From NCBI RefSeq assembly GCF_017316025.1, contig NZ_JAFLVT010000004.1:62001-126000 (forward strand): a stretch of DNA of 64,000 nucleotides, read 5' to 3'. This document shows, one piece after another, positions 9,358-18,053 of the stretch (the stretch's first letter is position 1; the number at the start of each line of letters is the position of its first letter). A program made the position numbers and the translations under genes. This DNA is from Candidatus Enterococcus myersii (GTDB lineage: Bacteria; Bacillota; Bacilli; Lactobacillales; Enterococcaceae). The notes below the pieces were generated by a model. It had not been told where the DNA came from. It worked only from the letters and a program-made list of their open reading frames with translations, and searched no databases.

Positions 9358-10179
9358 CTAGAAAATTCCAACTAAGGAACCTAAAATCCCCACTACAGCT
9401 AACCCTAACAAAATGGTCAAAGGTTTTACTTCTTTTTTCAGCAGGTAAAAAACAGCTCCAAATACACCAAGGCATAAAATTTTCGGTACAATATCATCAA
9501 AAATACTTTGGACAGTAACTGCATTTTCACCTGAACCAATTTTCATTGGCAAATTGATATCGATCATGGTGGCAGTCATCCCACCAACGACCATCAACCC
9601 GATAATTGAAGCACCTAAAGTTAAGCTTTCCATCATGCCATTTGCTTGAATTTTCTTCAAAAAGCCCGTCCCTAGTTTATAACCCCAGCTCGTCGCAAGA
9701 TAGCGAAATAAGATATGGGGAATATTGAAAATTAACAAAAACAAGATTGGTCCTAAAATATTTCCTTGTAAAGCCAGTGATGTTCCGACACCAGTAGCAA
9801 TCAAGCGTAGCGTGCCCCAGAAAAATGAATCGCCGATCCCTGCTAAAGGTCCCATCAAAGACGTTTTAATACTATCGATCGCAGAAGTATCAAATTCAGG
9901 ATCATTCACATTTTCTTCTTCCATCGCAGCATTAATCCCTAAAATTAGGGTTACAATATGTGGCGTCGTATTGAAAAATTCCAAGTGACGTTTTAAGGCA
10001 TCTGCCATTTGTTCTTTTGTTTGATATAGTTTTTTCAAAATCGGAATCATCGCATAGGCATAGGCCATGTTCATTTGACGTTCATAGTTCCAGGAAAATT
10101 CCATTTGAAATGAGCGCCAAAATACTTTACTTAGATCTTTTTTTGTAATTTTTAATTCAGTATTAGAAGTCTTCGTCAT
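9358..10179 (-). CDS. gfrD: Mannose-family PTS IID component
   Basis: Membrane subunit unique to the mannose PTS family. Of about 273 residues, the N-terminal part is cytoplasmic and helical (FWRSFQMEFSWNYERQMNMAYAYAMIPILKKLY). The signature MGPLAGIGDSFFWGT follows, then hydrophobic helices to the C-terminus. The ATG at 10179 has GGGAGG nine bases upstream. Its 5' end overlaps the 3' end of gfrC by 17 bases, which suggests translational coupling. With gfrA-C it should import and phosphorylate glucoselysine or fructoselysine. Confidence 0.92.
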   Translation of the reverse strand: MTKTSNTELKITKKDLSKVFWRSFQMEFSWNYERQMNMAYAYAMIPILKKLYQTKEQMADALKRHLEFFNTTPHIVTLILGINAAMEEENVNDPEFDTSAIDSIKTSLMGPLAGIGDSFFWGTLRLIATGVGTSLALQGNILGPILFLLIFNIPHILFRYLATSWGYKLGTGFLKKIQANGMMESLTLGASIIGLMVVGGMTATMIDINLPMKIGSGENAVTVQSIFDDIVPKILCLGVFGAVFYLLKKEVKPLTILLGLAVVGILGSLVGIF

Positions 10180-10954
10180 CGTCAACTACCTCCCCAGTCG
10201 TGGCTTGAACTTGTGGACCTTGGTTATTGCGAACATTCATAATATTAACTACAACAACTGCGACAATTGCACCAAAAATGGCAATTCCTGTAACCGGAAT
10301 TTCTAAATACGCCGCCAATGCAAAGCCCAAGAAGAAATACGGTGCTACTTTTTTGTTAATCAACAAGCGTGCCAACATTGCAAAACCTAGTGCAGGAATT
10401 AAACCAGTGGCAACCGCTAAACCGTGTTGTACGAATTCTGGAATCATCGCAAGTAAATTGCCAATCGTTTTACTTCCTACCATAAAGGAAATCATGACGA
10501 TTAATCCTAGCATCAACGATAAACCAAACCCGGCCAATAAATGCATCCGTTCCACGCCTTTGTAATTTCCATCAGCAGCGAAATCATCAGCTTTGTGGTT
10601 CATAATCGGAATCAAAAGTCCCAAGTAGATATTTTTCAAAATCAAAGTCAAAGTGGCAATTGGTAAGCCAAGTAATAGTGCCGTTTCTGTACCAGCACCT
10701 GCTGTAATTGCAAAAGCTGTTCCTAAAATACCGCCAGTTACAACGTCTGGTGGAATTGAAGCGCCTACAGAAAATGAGCCAATAAATGCTAATTCAAGTG
10801 TTGCCCCCATAATAACGCCGGTTTTCACATCACCTAATACAATCCCGGTAAATAGTCCTGTCACAATCGGACGTGACAAAAGGGAAGTCCCCAATGCGTA
10901 TTCTGATTGTGCAATAAACGCGACAATGCCTAGTAAAATTGCTTGTACAATCAT
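10163..10954 (-). CDS. gfrC: Mannose-family PTS IIC component
   Basis: Channel-forming membrane subunit of the operon's PTS, 263 residues with about seven hydrophobic segments. The family segments LSRPIVTGLFTGIVLGDVKTG and GATLELAFIGSFSVGASIPPDVVTGG are clear. The C-terminus ends in an acidic tail (VVDDDEDF), whose codons overlap the gfrD start. It lies 18 bases past gfrB. Confidence 0.93.
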   Translation of the reverse strand: MIVQAILLGIVAFIAQSEYALGTSLLSRPIVTGLFTGIVLGDVKTGVIMGATLELAFIGSFSVGASIPPDVVTGGILGTAFAITAGAGTETALLLGLPIATLTLILKNIYLGLLIPIMNHKADDFAADGNYKGVERMHLLAGFGLSLMLGLIVMISFMVGSKTIGNLLAMIPEFVQHGLAVATGLIPALGFAMLARLLINKKVAPYFFLGFALAAYLEIPVTGIAIFGAIVAVVVVNIMNVRNNQGPQVQATTGEVVDDDEDF

Positions 10955-10972
10955 TTCTTCACTACCTTTCTT

Positions 10973-11443
10973 TTACAAAACCTCAGTAACATTCACCTTT
11001 TTATCATTTGGTACTTGGCGAATTTCGACTTCAACACCTTTATCCACCAATTTTTTCAAAAGCTCTTCTTCTGCCGGCAACACATTTACAGCTTTGCCGA
11101 TACTGCGGGTACCTTCTTTTACTTTTGTCCCCCCAAGATTAATTTTAGTGATTTCGGGATAGGCTTCTGCTAGTTGGTAAGCATCCCCGACTGATTCCAC
11201 TACAATAAATAATTTGTATTTATCCGTTACGCCACTTTTTAACGCCGCGATAGAATCTTCAATATTTTTAATTACTAATTTCACACCTTGTGGCTTGGCT
11301 AATTTAATTGTTGTTTTACGTACTTCATTGTTGGGTACATCGTCGTTGGCAATTAAAATGCAGTCCGCACCTAAGCTTTGGGTCCAGGAAAATGCGACTT
11401 GTCCGTGTAATAGACGGTGATCGACACGAGTTAAAATAATCAT
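10973..11443 (-). CDS. gfrB: Mannose-family PTS IIB component
   Basis: Cytoplasmic phosphocarrier of 156 residues. The phosphorylated His is His13 in TRVDHRLLHGQVAFSW, the hallmark of mannose/sorbose IIB proteins. The conserved LGGTKVKEGTRSI stretch follows. The ATG at 11443 is preceded by AAGGAG; the longer frame (from a TTG at 11479) would overlap gfrA and lacks a site. It is the second gene after the sigma54 promoter. Confidence 0.93.
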   Translation of the reverse strand: MIILTRVDHRLLHGQVAFSWTQSLGADCILIANDDVPNNEVRKTTIKLAKPQGVKLVIKNIEDSIAALKSGVTDKYKLFIVVESVGDAYQLAEAYPEITKINLGGTKVKEGTRSIGKAVNVLPAEEELLKKLVDKGVEVEIRQVPNDKKVNVTEVL

Positions 11444-11459
11444 AGTTTTTCTCTCCTTA

Positions 11460-11879
11460 TTAAAAATCTTCTTCTGCAATAGTGGTGCTATAAGTTAAAT
11501 TACAAAACTGAATGGCTTCTTTTGAACTGCTCAACACCGTAGCAATTGTTTCTTTTAAGTCAGGTACAAACGTAAACTGCGTGGCAAACTCAATTAGAAA
11601 CGGCAAATTCATACCCGCTACTAAGTAAAAATGCTCTTTGTTGATGTAACGTAAAAATTCATTATTGACACTACCGCCAAATAAATCTGTCACCACCACC
11701 ACTTCGGCATCTTCATTTTGCTGCATTAATGCATCCACAGCTTTTGTTAAATCGAAGTCTTCTGTTATGTAACAATCCAATGTTTGAATATTAGCGTTTT
11801 TACCACAGATCAATTCCAACGAGCTCAAAATACCCGAAGCAAATTTTCCATGGGAAGCTAAAATCATCTTTCTTTCCAT
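11460..11879 (-). CDS. gfrA: Mannose-family PTS IIA component
   Basis: Cytoplasmic IIA protein of 139 residues. The HPr-dependent phosphorylation site is His10 in ILASHGKFASGI, followed by VVVTDLFGGSVNN. The start is set at the ATG at 11879 with GAGG eight bases upstream; a GTG at 11888 in the same frame is less likely. It is the first structural gene of the operon, about 30 bases downstream of the -24/-12 promoter at 11911-11928. Confidence 0.92.
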   Translation of the reverse strand: MERKMILASHGKFASGILSSLELICGKNANIQTLDCYITEDFDLTKAVDALMQQNEDAEVVVVTDLFGGSVNNEFLRYINKEHFYLVAGMNLPFLIEFATQFTFVPDLKETIATVLSSSKEAIQFCNLTYSTTIAEEDF

Positions 11880-11910
11880 TTCCTTCACCTCATTTCCTAC
11901 ACCAAAATAA

Positions 11911-11928
11911 AAGCAAGTTGCGTGCCAA
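11911..11928 (-). promoter_or_regulatory. Sigma54 (-24/-12) promoter of gfrABCDEF
   Basis: The minus strand reads TTGGCACGCAACTTGCTT, an essentially perfect match to the RpoN consensus TTGGCACG-N4-TTGCT with invariant GG and GC dinucleotides. It sits between the regulator gfrR and gfrA. The GfrR product is an AAA+ sigma54 activator, so regulator and promoter agree. Confidence 0.93.
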
Positions 11929-11951
11929 CTTTAGTGGCAAACAACTTGCTT
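11911..11951 (-). terminator. Hairpin at the gfrR 3' end that contains the sigma54 promoter
   Basis: A perfect 10-bp inverted repeat (AAGCAAGTTG and CAACTTGCTT), plus an inner TGGC/GCCA pair, lies 4 bases past the gfrR stop and is followed on the minus strand by TTATTTT. It looks like an intrinsic terminator. Its 3' arm is the same DNA as the -24/-12 promoter. Confidence 0.7.
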
Positions 11952-11954
11952 TGG

Positions 11955-14723
11955 TTAAAAATCTTCATCTAGTGGTGTATTATCAATGTTTTGGTAAAGA
12001 ATGTCATAAATATAAGCAATCTCTGAATCGGGAATTTTGACACTGTAATCGTTTTCTATGACACTAAAAGCATTTTTGATTTGCGACAAGGCCAACTTTT
12101 GACACTGATATAAATCTTCGTAACCTGCATACGTATCAATGGGAATATTGCGAATCAAACGCTCAATCAAACAACTAACATGAACATACAATGCCAGTTT
12201 TTTAGCATTACTGATGACAAGACCGCTATAGGCTTCTAACTCTCGCATAAAGACTTCAATTTCCCCCATGACTTTTTCTGTATCTAAAATCGTAACCGAA
12301 TCAATCACTTTTTCCAGTGAAAAATTACGAATAACATTGGTATTGAAGGTCGCATTTTCCGCTGGCGTTAAACACGTACTTAACCATGCGGATAAAAGTT
12401 GATTTTCATCACCAGAAATCAATTCTTCTAAGGATAGATAAGGCATGCCAGAAATACTTGGATCAGCTGTGCCGATGATGCCCAAAACATCGTACATAGA
12501 AAAAATCGTTTCATTTTGTTTTTGCTCTTTTAACACATCATATTCATAAGGAAAGATCTTCAGCGCCACTGAAGCTGGTAAACTTTTTTCTAACAATTGA
12601 CTAATTTGTGTCGCTGTCCCAATTCCTGTCTGACAGGTGGTGATTAAAGCCTTCATTTTATTTTCAGCTGGATAAATAATCTCCCAATCCAATTGGGCCT
12701 GCGCCGCTGCTTTTTCAATCATTTCCTGTAAAGGCAAAGATTTTTGCAAGTTCTCACCAATCGCAATGGCCAATGGTGTTGTCACATTATTCATAATAAC
12801 CACAGGTGCTGTAATTTGTTTTGGAAAAAATTGATAAATCTCTTTTAAAGACCCCATATCCACCAAAATGACCAAGCCATTGGAAACATCATGATTTTCA
12901 CTATAATCTAGAATTTCCTCGGCGATCTGTTTTGGGGTAACGTCCAGTGGCATATCAAAGGAAGCAAAAATATCTTTGCCCAACAAGCGGTTGGCAACAT
13001 TGGCAATACTACTAGCTGTCGCATAACCATGGGCTACGATAATCCCTCTTGGAATTCCCAATTCTTTTTGCCAGTCGGCACGATTCAAATAGATCGTCAG
13101 TAAAATACAGTCCATCTCTGAAATTTCTAAATCCAATTTGGGCTGACATAATTCTAACAGGCGTTTGACGTACTGATAACTAGCTGCATATTCACTGGCA
13201 ATCTGCTGTTCCAATTCTTTAATTAAGCCTAAGACATTGATATCTTCTGGATACCATTTTCCTGCGCCTCTTTGAAATAAATAGTAGCTAATCGCGTAAA
13301 CAGCATTGCCGTTAAATTTGATTTGATACGCACTTTCCATTTGCTTAAACGTATCTCGAATGTACTGGGTTAAATAGATCAACAGCTCCTGCTTTTGCTG
13401 GCGATCGGTTTCAAATAACAAAAAATCAAATAAGTTTTCTACTTCTTGCTTTAATTGCTCTTCACACTTTGACAGTTGCTGTTGTTTGGAAAATTCGGTA
13501 ATCATACGCTCGAATGTGGTGATGACCCTTTGTTGTTGCGGATGATTTTTTTCCAATAATTGGGGAATCGTCGTATTTTCCGTAATTAAGGTGTCTTTTT
13601 GTAGAACACTTTGTAAATTCCCTGTCGTTGGTACTAATAATTTTTCCGGCAGTTGATAAATGCTTACGTCAATGTCGGCAGCATTTTTTTGTTCTGCAAA
13701 AGCCTTGGCGACCGTTACTTTCACCGTATTTTTCAACTCGCCAATGTTTCCTTTAAAGCTGCTTGCGGTTAAAAGGGTTAGAACTTGCCCACTGACTTTT
13801 AGCGGACGTTTAATTTTACGCACCTCACTTAGTAAAAACGAATACACCAGCTCCAATCGTTCGTTGCGACTGCGGGCATTAATGGGAGGTAGCGTCACTT
13901 GGATTGGAATTCGTCGCATAAAAGTGGTTAAAAAACTACTTTCCAAATCTTCGGTAGTAGCAAAAAATAGGCGTGTCTTCACTTTAATTGCTTGATTCGT
14001 CGCCCCCATGGGATAAATAATTCCTTGATCCAAATACGTAAACAGCTTTTCTTGCCCTTCGGCATTAAGACGGTGGACTTCATCTAAAAACAAAATCCCC
14101 CCGTCTGCAGCCTCAAAAGCGCCAACTTTATCACTTTCAGCTCCTGTATATGCACCTTTTACATGGCCAAATAAATTACTGGTTAAAAGTTCGGGATTGT
14201 TAGCGTATTGGGCACAATTTAACGTAATCAATGGCGCATCTTCTTTAATCAGTTCATTTTCCAAACAGTATTTATGAATTAATCGGACCAAAAAACTCTT
14301 ACCAGTCCCACTTTCACCGGTGATTAACGTTGGTAACCCGTTATCTGGGTAATACAGCGCCGTTTTGATTTGTTCTACTGCACGACGCAAACTCTTGTCG
14401 TGACCAATAAATAGGGAGAATAAATCTTTTCGCTGTTCAAATAAGGGTTGCTCTTTTAAAATTTCTTCGCTACTTTGATAGAAATTATCCCGCAACAAGA
14501 AAAACTCTTTTTCAAAAGCTTCTTTATGAAAGTAATAAACCGGGCGAGAATTGATTTTCACCAGTAAGCCTGTTTCATTTAATTGATTGAGATAGTGACT
14601 AATGGTATTACGTTTCACGTCAAAAAATTCAGCTAATTTTTGCGCGGTAAAAACTTCACTTAAATGGTGAAGATCAATAAAAGCCGTTTGATTTTCTAAA
14701 TATGTCAATAATTCTTCTTTCAT
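11955..14723 (-). CDS. gfrR: LevR/GfrR-type sigma54 activator with PRD and EIIA domains
   Basis: Activator of the downstream PTS operon, 922 residues. The order of domains is an N-terminal winged helix-turn-helix (about 1-75), an AAA+ domain with Walker A GESGTGKS (about 136-143), GAYTGA (about 190-195, the sigma54-contact loop with Tyr for the usual Phe) and Walker B GGILFLDEVH. Then come a PRD (about 450-560), a mannose EIIA-like domain (VAHGYATASSIANV), a IIB-like segment (TTCQTGIGTATQI) and a C-terminal PRD with YDILYQNID. PTS phosphorylation of the PRDs probably tunes activity. The ATG at 14723 follows GAGG; a GTG at 14735 would overlap that site. Confidence 0.92.
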   Translation of the reverse strand: MKEELLTYLENQTAFIDLHHLSEVFTAQKLAEFFDVKRNTISHYLNQLNETGLLVKINSRPVYYFHKEAFEKEFFLLRDNFYQSSEEILKEQPLFEQRKDLFSLFIGHDKSLRRAVEQIKTALYYPDNGLPTLITGESGTGKSFLVRLIHKYCLENELIKEDAPLITLNCAQYANNPELLTSNLFGHVKGAYTGAESDKVGAFEAADGGILFLDEVHRLNAEGQEKLFTYLDQGIIYPMGATNQAIKVKTRLFFATTEDLESSFLTTFMRRIPIQVTLPPINARSRNERLELVYSFLLSEVRKIKRPLKVSGQVLTLLTASSFKGNIGELKNTVKVTVAKAFAEQKNAADIDVSIYQLPEKLLVPTTGNLQSVLQKDTLITENTTIPQLLEKNHPQQQRVITTFERMITEFSKQQQLSKCEEQLKQEVENLFDFLLFETDRQQKQELLIYLTQYIRDTFKQMESAYQIKFNGNAVYAISYYLFQRGAGKWYPEDINVLGLIKELEQQIASEYAASYQYVKRLLELCQPKLDLEISEMDCILLTIYLNRADWQKELGIPRGIIVAHGYATASSIANVANRLLGKDIFASFDMPLDVTPKQIAEEILDYSENHDVSNGLVILVDMGSLKEIYQFFPKQITAPVVIMNNVTTPLAIAIGENLQKSLPLQEMIEKAAAQAQLDWEIIYPAENKMKALITTCQTGIGTATQISQLLEKSLPASVALKIFPYEYDVLKEQKQNETIFSMYDVLGIIGTADPSISGMPYLSLEELISGDENQLLSAWLSTCLTPAENATFNTNVIRNFSLEKVIDSVTILDTEKVMGEIEVFMRELEAYSGLVISNAKKLALYVHVSCLIERLIRNIPIDTYAGYEDLYQCQKLALSQIKNAFSVIENDYSVKIPDSEIAYIYDILYQNIDNTPLDEDF

Positions 14724-14757
14724 CGTTATCCTCACTTAGTATTTACTATTTTGTTGT

Positions 14758-14771
14758 TAAAAACGTTTCCA
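14758..14771 (-). promoter_or_regulatory. Candidate cre site upstream of gfrR
   Basis: The minus strand reads TGGAAACGTTTTTA, matching 12 of 14 positions of the CcpA site TGWAANCGNTNWCA. It lies about 35 bases before the gfrR start. It would let glucose repress the regulator and so the operon. Two mismatches make it tentative. Confidence 0.42.
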
Positions 14772-14792
14772 GTTTTAGCCATACTGTAGCAC

Positions 14793-14831
14793 AAAAAATG
14801 GTGGGAAATTAACCGGCTCCCACCATTTTTT
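14793..14831 (-). terminator. Intrinsic terminator of the hydrolase gene
   Basis: AAAAAATGGTGGGA pairs with TCCCACCATTTTTT around a short loop, with A/T tracts on both sides. It could also serve either strand. Confidence 0.85.
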
Positions 14832-14870
14832 AGTGAATATTAATAAAACGATATATAATGTTATGAGAAC

Positions 14871-15749
14871 TTATTCCTTCGCTAAAAATTCCACTAGCAC
14901 ATCATAAACATCTTTACATTTAATCTCATTTAAAACTTCATGCTTCATACCGGGCATTTCAATACTCTGCACATTTTTATAGCCGATTTTATTTAAAGTC
15001 GCAACCGTATCTGCCAAGCCTTTTTTACCACCTGTGATTTTAACATCCTCTGAACCTACCACACTTAGTATGGGCAGCTGCGGATTCTGACACGTATAAG
15101 CAGCATAATTTTTTAATTGGTAATCTCCCTCCCAGATCGTCAGTAAACTTCTAACTGGGTAGATTGGAACCATTTTTTTATCCTGCTGACAACGCAGATT
15201 ATTAGCCGGATTGTTGCTAAGCCAATCGTGTTCGACTCCCATATTTCCAGAAAGCCAATTTAGTAATTTATTTTGTTTTTGCTTATCATTAAAGCGTAAA
15301 AACAACTTGCCGGCCGCAATTCCTAAGAAAACTACGGGTACATAATTTGCCGTACCGGTTAAGACTACTTTTTCTAAACGCTGATCATTTTTCTGCAAAT
15401 AATTGCGGGCAATAATCGAACCAAAAGAGTGCCCAAATAATGAAAGTGGTAAATTTGGATACTTCGTTTGGATAAAATCGCTGATAATAACTTGATCTTC
15501 TACTAACTGCGAGAAACTTTCCATTACGCCAAAAGGATCAGCCGCAGATACTGACTCTCCGTGACCTCGATTGTCAGACAAAACAACCACAAAATCATGG
15601 GCTTGTAAAAATTCAGCAAATGGCAGATAACGTTCTTTATATTCTAGTGCGCCATGAATAATTTGAACAATTGCTTTGGGCTTTGTGGGACTTAAAACAA
15701 GTAAATCTAATTTTGTCCCATTATCCGTATTAATTTTATATGTATCCAC
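14871..15749 (-). CDS. Alpha/beta hydrolase, monoacylglycerol lipase/lysophospholipase-like
   Basis: Cytoplasmic serine hydrolase of 292 residues in the Hydrolase_4 (serine aminopeptidase S33-like) family. The oxyanion region HGALEYKERY, the nucleophile elbow GHSFGS and the catalytic His in GMKHEVLNE are visible; the likely Asp is in VVGSEDVKI. It starts at a GTG with GAGG eight bases upstream. It is a single gene between terminators. The true substrate (lysophospholipid, monoglyceride or other ester) cannot be read from the sequence. Confidence 0.85.
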   Translation of the reverse strand: MDTYKINTDNGTKLDLLVLSPTKPKAIVQIIHGALEYKERYLPFAEFLQAHDFVVVLSDNRGHGESVSAADPFGVMESFSQLVEDQVIISDFIQTKYPNLPLSLFGHSFGSIIARNYLQKNDQRLEKVVLTGTANYVPVVFLGIAAGKLFLRFNDKQKQNKLLNWLSGNMGVEHDWLSNNPANNLRCQQDKKMVPIYPVRSLLTIWEGDYQLKNYAAYTCQNPQLPILSVVGSEDVKITGGKKGLADTVATLNKIGYKNVQSIEMPGMKHEVLNEIKCKDVYDVLVEFLAKE

Positions 15750-15880
15750 TTTCTAGCCTCACTTTTTTGCATTTTAAATTCATCTCCACTATACAAATAA
15801 AGCGCTCTTTTGCCAACCAGCAAATTGTTAATTTTGTCAGTTGACAGGTCAAAATACTTCAATTATATCTTTTATTCAGA

Positions 15881-15916
15881 CAAAAAAAGAGCCAGAACAA
15901 AATTTGTCCTGACTCC
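15881..15916 (-). terminator. Intrinsic terminator of purR
   Basis: On the minus strand GAGTCAGGACAAA pairs with the arm TTTGTTCTGGCTC and is followed by TTTTTTT. It is about 80 bases past the purR stop. Confidence 0.8.
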
Positions 15917-15998
15917 TTTCATAAAGGATATGCTTAAAATATGCGTTCTTCTTTTTTACGTATTGCTTAAAAAACCATTTTTTCTTGCGCCGTCACAT

Positions 15999-16817
15999 TT
16001 AAGCTGTAAAATAATTTCCCGGTACAACAGAAATTGTTTTGGTTTTCGTATCGACATCTTCTACATAAAGTAAAGAAGTGTAGTCTTTAATTGCTTTGAT
16101 GCCTTTAAATTTAGTTTCAGCAAAAACGGTTACGCCAACGAGCTCACATTCGAATTCTTCAATCAAACTCTTCATACCGTTGACTGTACCGCCGCCTTTC
16201 ATGAAATCGTCCACCACTAAAACGCGAGAACCACGCTTTAAACTGCGTTTTGATAATTCCATTTTTTCGATGCGCTCAGAAGAACCAGAAACGTAATTCA
16301 CACTAACGGTTGAGCCTTCGGTAATTTTTGAATCCCGTCGCACAATTACAAAGGGTACATTCAAATAAGAAGATACGGCTTGGGCAATTGGCACACCTTT
16401 TGTTGCTACTGTCATAACAGCGTCAATTTTTTGTCCCAAATATTTTGAAGCGATAATTCTTCCCACCTGGCGCAATAATTCTGGTTCTCCTAATAAATCA
16501 GATAAATAAACATAGCCGCCCGGTAGTAGCCGATCTTGTTCAGACAAGCGCTCTGCTAGGTCGGTAATATATTTTCTCGCATCTTCGTAAGGAATTTCTG
16601 GCACGAATAATACGCCGCCGGCAGCGCCAGGAATGGTATCTAAAATCCCGGTTCCCCGCTCTTTAAATGTTTTTTTAACGATCGCTAAGTCTTCACTAAT
16701 GGAAGATTTAGCCGATTCGTAACGTTTCGCAAAAAAAGTTAATGGAATCAACTCGTGAGGATGTTCCAATAAATAATGCGTCATATCGATTAATCGTTCA
16801 CTACGACGTACTTTCAC
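15999..16817 (-). CDS. purR: Purine operon repressor PurR
   Basis: PRPP-responsive regulator of purine genes, 272 residues. It has an N-terminal winged helix (RRSERLIDMTHYLLEHPHELIP, SAKSSISEDLAIVKK) and a C-terminal phosphoribosyltransferase-like domain with LPGGYVYLSDLLG, MTVATKGVPIAQA and the PRPP loop VLVVDDFMKGGGT. The GTG at 16817 aligns with the start of Bacillus PurR (MKxRRS) and has AGGAGA nine bases upstream, whereas the GTG at 16826 is only one base from that site. It is single-gene and probably autoregulated through the inverted pair of PurBox-like sites upstream. Confidence 0.95.
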   Translation of the reverse strand: MKVRRSERLIDMTHYLLEHPHELIPLTFFAKRYESAKSSISEDLAIVKKTFKERGTGILDTIPGAAGGVLFVPEIPYEDARKYITDLAERLSEQDRLLPGGYVYLSDLLGEPELLRQVGRIIASKYLGQKIDAVMTVATKGVPIAQAVSSYLNVPFVIVRRDSKITEGSTVSVNYVSGSSERIEKMELSKRSLKRGSRVLVVDDFMKGGGTVNGMKSLIEEFECELVGVTVFAETKFKGIKAIKDYTSLLYVEDVDTKTKTISVVPGNYFTA

Positions 16818-16870
16818 ACTGTTCACTCTCCTGATAAATTTCTCGCCTTATTATAAGGGCTTATTACAAA

Positions 16871-16914
16871 AAAAGCGAGCATTAACTGAAAAAAATGCAA
16901 AATAGTTCGTAAAA
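16871..16914. promoter_or_regulatory. Inverted pair of PurBox-like sites upstream of purR
   Basis: 16871-16883 (AAAAGCGAGCATT) on the plus strand and 16902-16914 (ATAGTTCGTAAAA, minus-oriented) each match about 11 of 13 positions of the PurBox AWWWCCGAACWWT. They face each other with 18 bases between them, close to the 16-17 reported for PurR sites. The rest of the 16818-17068 gap shows nothing else I can name. Confidence 0.45.
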
Positions 16915-17068
16915 CGTGAACGCTTTCTTAATCATTATTGTAAATAGTGCGGTAAATATCTAACGATTGAAAATAAAAAGGGGGCATAACATTTGCCAGG
17001 TCTAAAAAAAAGCAGGGAATTTTTGTAAGTTGTTCACTGAAAAATTTTTATCTTTTTTCTATAATTTC

Positions 17069-17114
17069 AAAAAGAGGAATCAGAAAGTCCACCGCCATCT
17101 GATTCCTCTTTTTA
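17069..17114 (-). terminator. Intrinsic terminator of znuCB
   Basis: AAAAAGAGGAATCAGA pairs with TCTGATTCCTCTTTTT. The stem is strong, T-runs lie on both sides, and it sits directly past the znuB stop. Confidence 0.88.
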
Positions 17115-17136
17115 CAAATTTATAACACAGCCATTT

Positions 17137-17976
17137 TTATTGTGAAACTTTTTTATTTTTAGCGCGCTGGACTGCGACAAAAAGGCGTTTTATGATGTTC
17201 ACAACTAAAAACAAACCGATAAAAACTAACGTAATGGTAGCCCCAGGTGGTGTATCTAAGTAAAACGAACTCGTCAAACCACTCAACATTCCGAAAAGAC
17301 CAACAAAAGTTGCAATCCAAATAACGATATCAAAACTTTTTCCTAAACGCATTGAAATCGCTGCTGGCAAGACCATAATCGCAGAAATAAGCAAGGCGCC
17401 GGCAATCGGAATCATAACTGCAATCGCCACACCGGTTAAAACATTAAATGCCATCGACATCAAATGGACTGGCAACCCATCTACATGGGCGGTATCCTCA
17501 TCAAAGGTTAAAACATACATTGGGCGTTTAAACAGTGCAAACAATACCCGCACGATAACAAATAAAACGCCTAAGAAAATCACTTGACCGCTAGTAATCG
17601 TCACAATTGAACCAAACAGGTAAGACTGAATACTGGTGGCAGAGTTCCCTCCGGACAAATTCATTAAAACTAGCGCCAGCGCTAACCCACCCGCCATTAA
17701 AATCGCAATCGAAATTTCCGAATACGTGCGGTAAATCGACCGTAGATACTCCAAAATAACTGCCGCTACCACAACCACCAACATCGTAGTTAAATTCGGA
17801 TTTAAATTTAAGAAAAAGCCAAGTGCAACACCGGCTAAAGAAACATGAGACAAGGTATCTGCCATTAGTGATTGGCGACGAATCACTAAAAAGACCCCTA
17901 ACATCGGTGCAATGCCCGCAATAAAAATAGCTGCCAAAATCGCCCGCTGCATAAATTCATAATTTAGTAAGCTCAA
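17137..17976 (-). CDS. znuB: Zinc ABC transporter permease
   Basis: Membrane subunit of the zinc importer (ABC-3 family), about 280 residues with eight or nine hydrophobic helices. The motifs VIRRQSLMADTLSHVSLAGVA and PIAGALLISAIMVLPAAI are typical of AdcB/ZnuB. I set the start at the TTG at 17976 (reads MSLLNYEFMQRA) because AAAGGAG lies nine bases upstream; an in-frame GTG at 18006 would put that site inside the gene. It follows znuC and precedes a terminator. It would also be called adcB. Confidence 0.92.
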   Translation of the reverse strand: MSLLNYEFMQRAILAAIFIAGIAPMLGVFLVIRRQSLMADTLSHVSLAGVALGFFLNLNPNLTTMLVVVVAAVILEYLRSIYRTYSEISIAILMAGGLALALVLMNLSGGNSATSIQSYLFGSIVTITSGQVIFLGVLFVIVRVLFALFKRPMYVLTFDEDTAHVDGLPVHLMSMAFNVLTGVAIAVMIPIAGALLISAIMVLPAAISMRLGKSFDIVIWIATFVGLFGMLSGLTSSFYLDTPPGATITLVFIGLFLVVNIIKRLFVAVQRAKNKKVSQ

Positions 17977-18053
17977 AAATAAAATCTCCTTTTTGTTAAC
18001 ATCCACACGTTTATTTTCACTAAAACAATTTGAGTCTAATAAAAAAAGCTGTG

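Noticed and set aside
10653-11162. Plus-strand open frame of 169 codons across gfrC/gfrB
   Set aside because: It is antisense to two well-supported PTS genes, without a start signal or recognisable domain.
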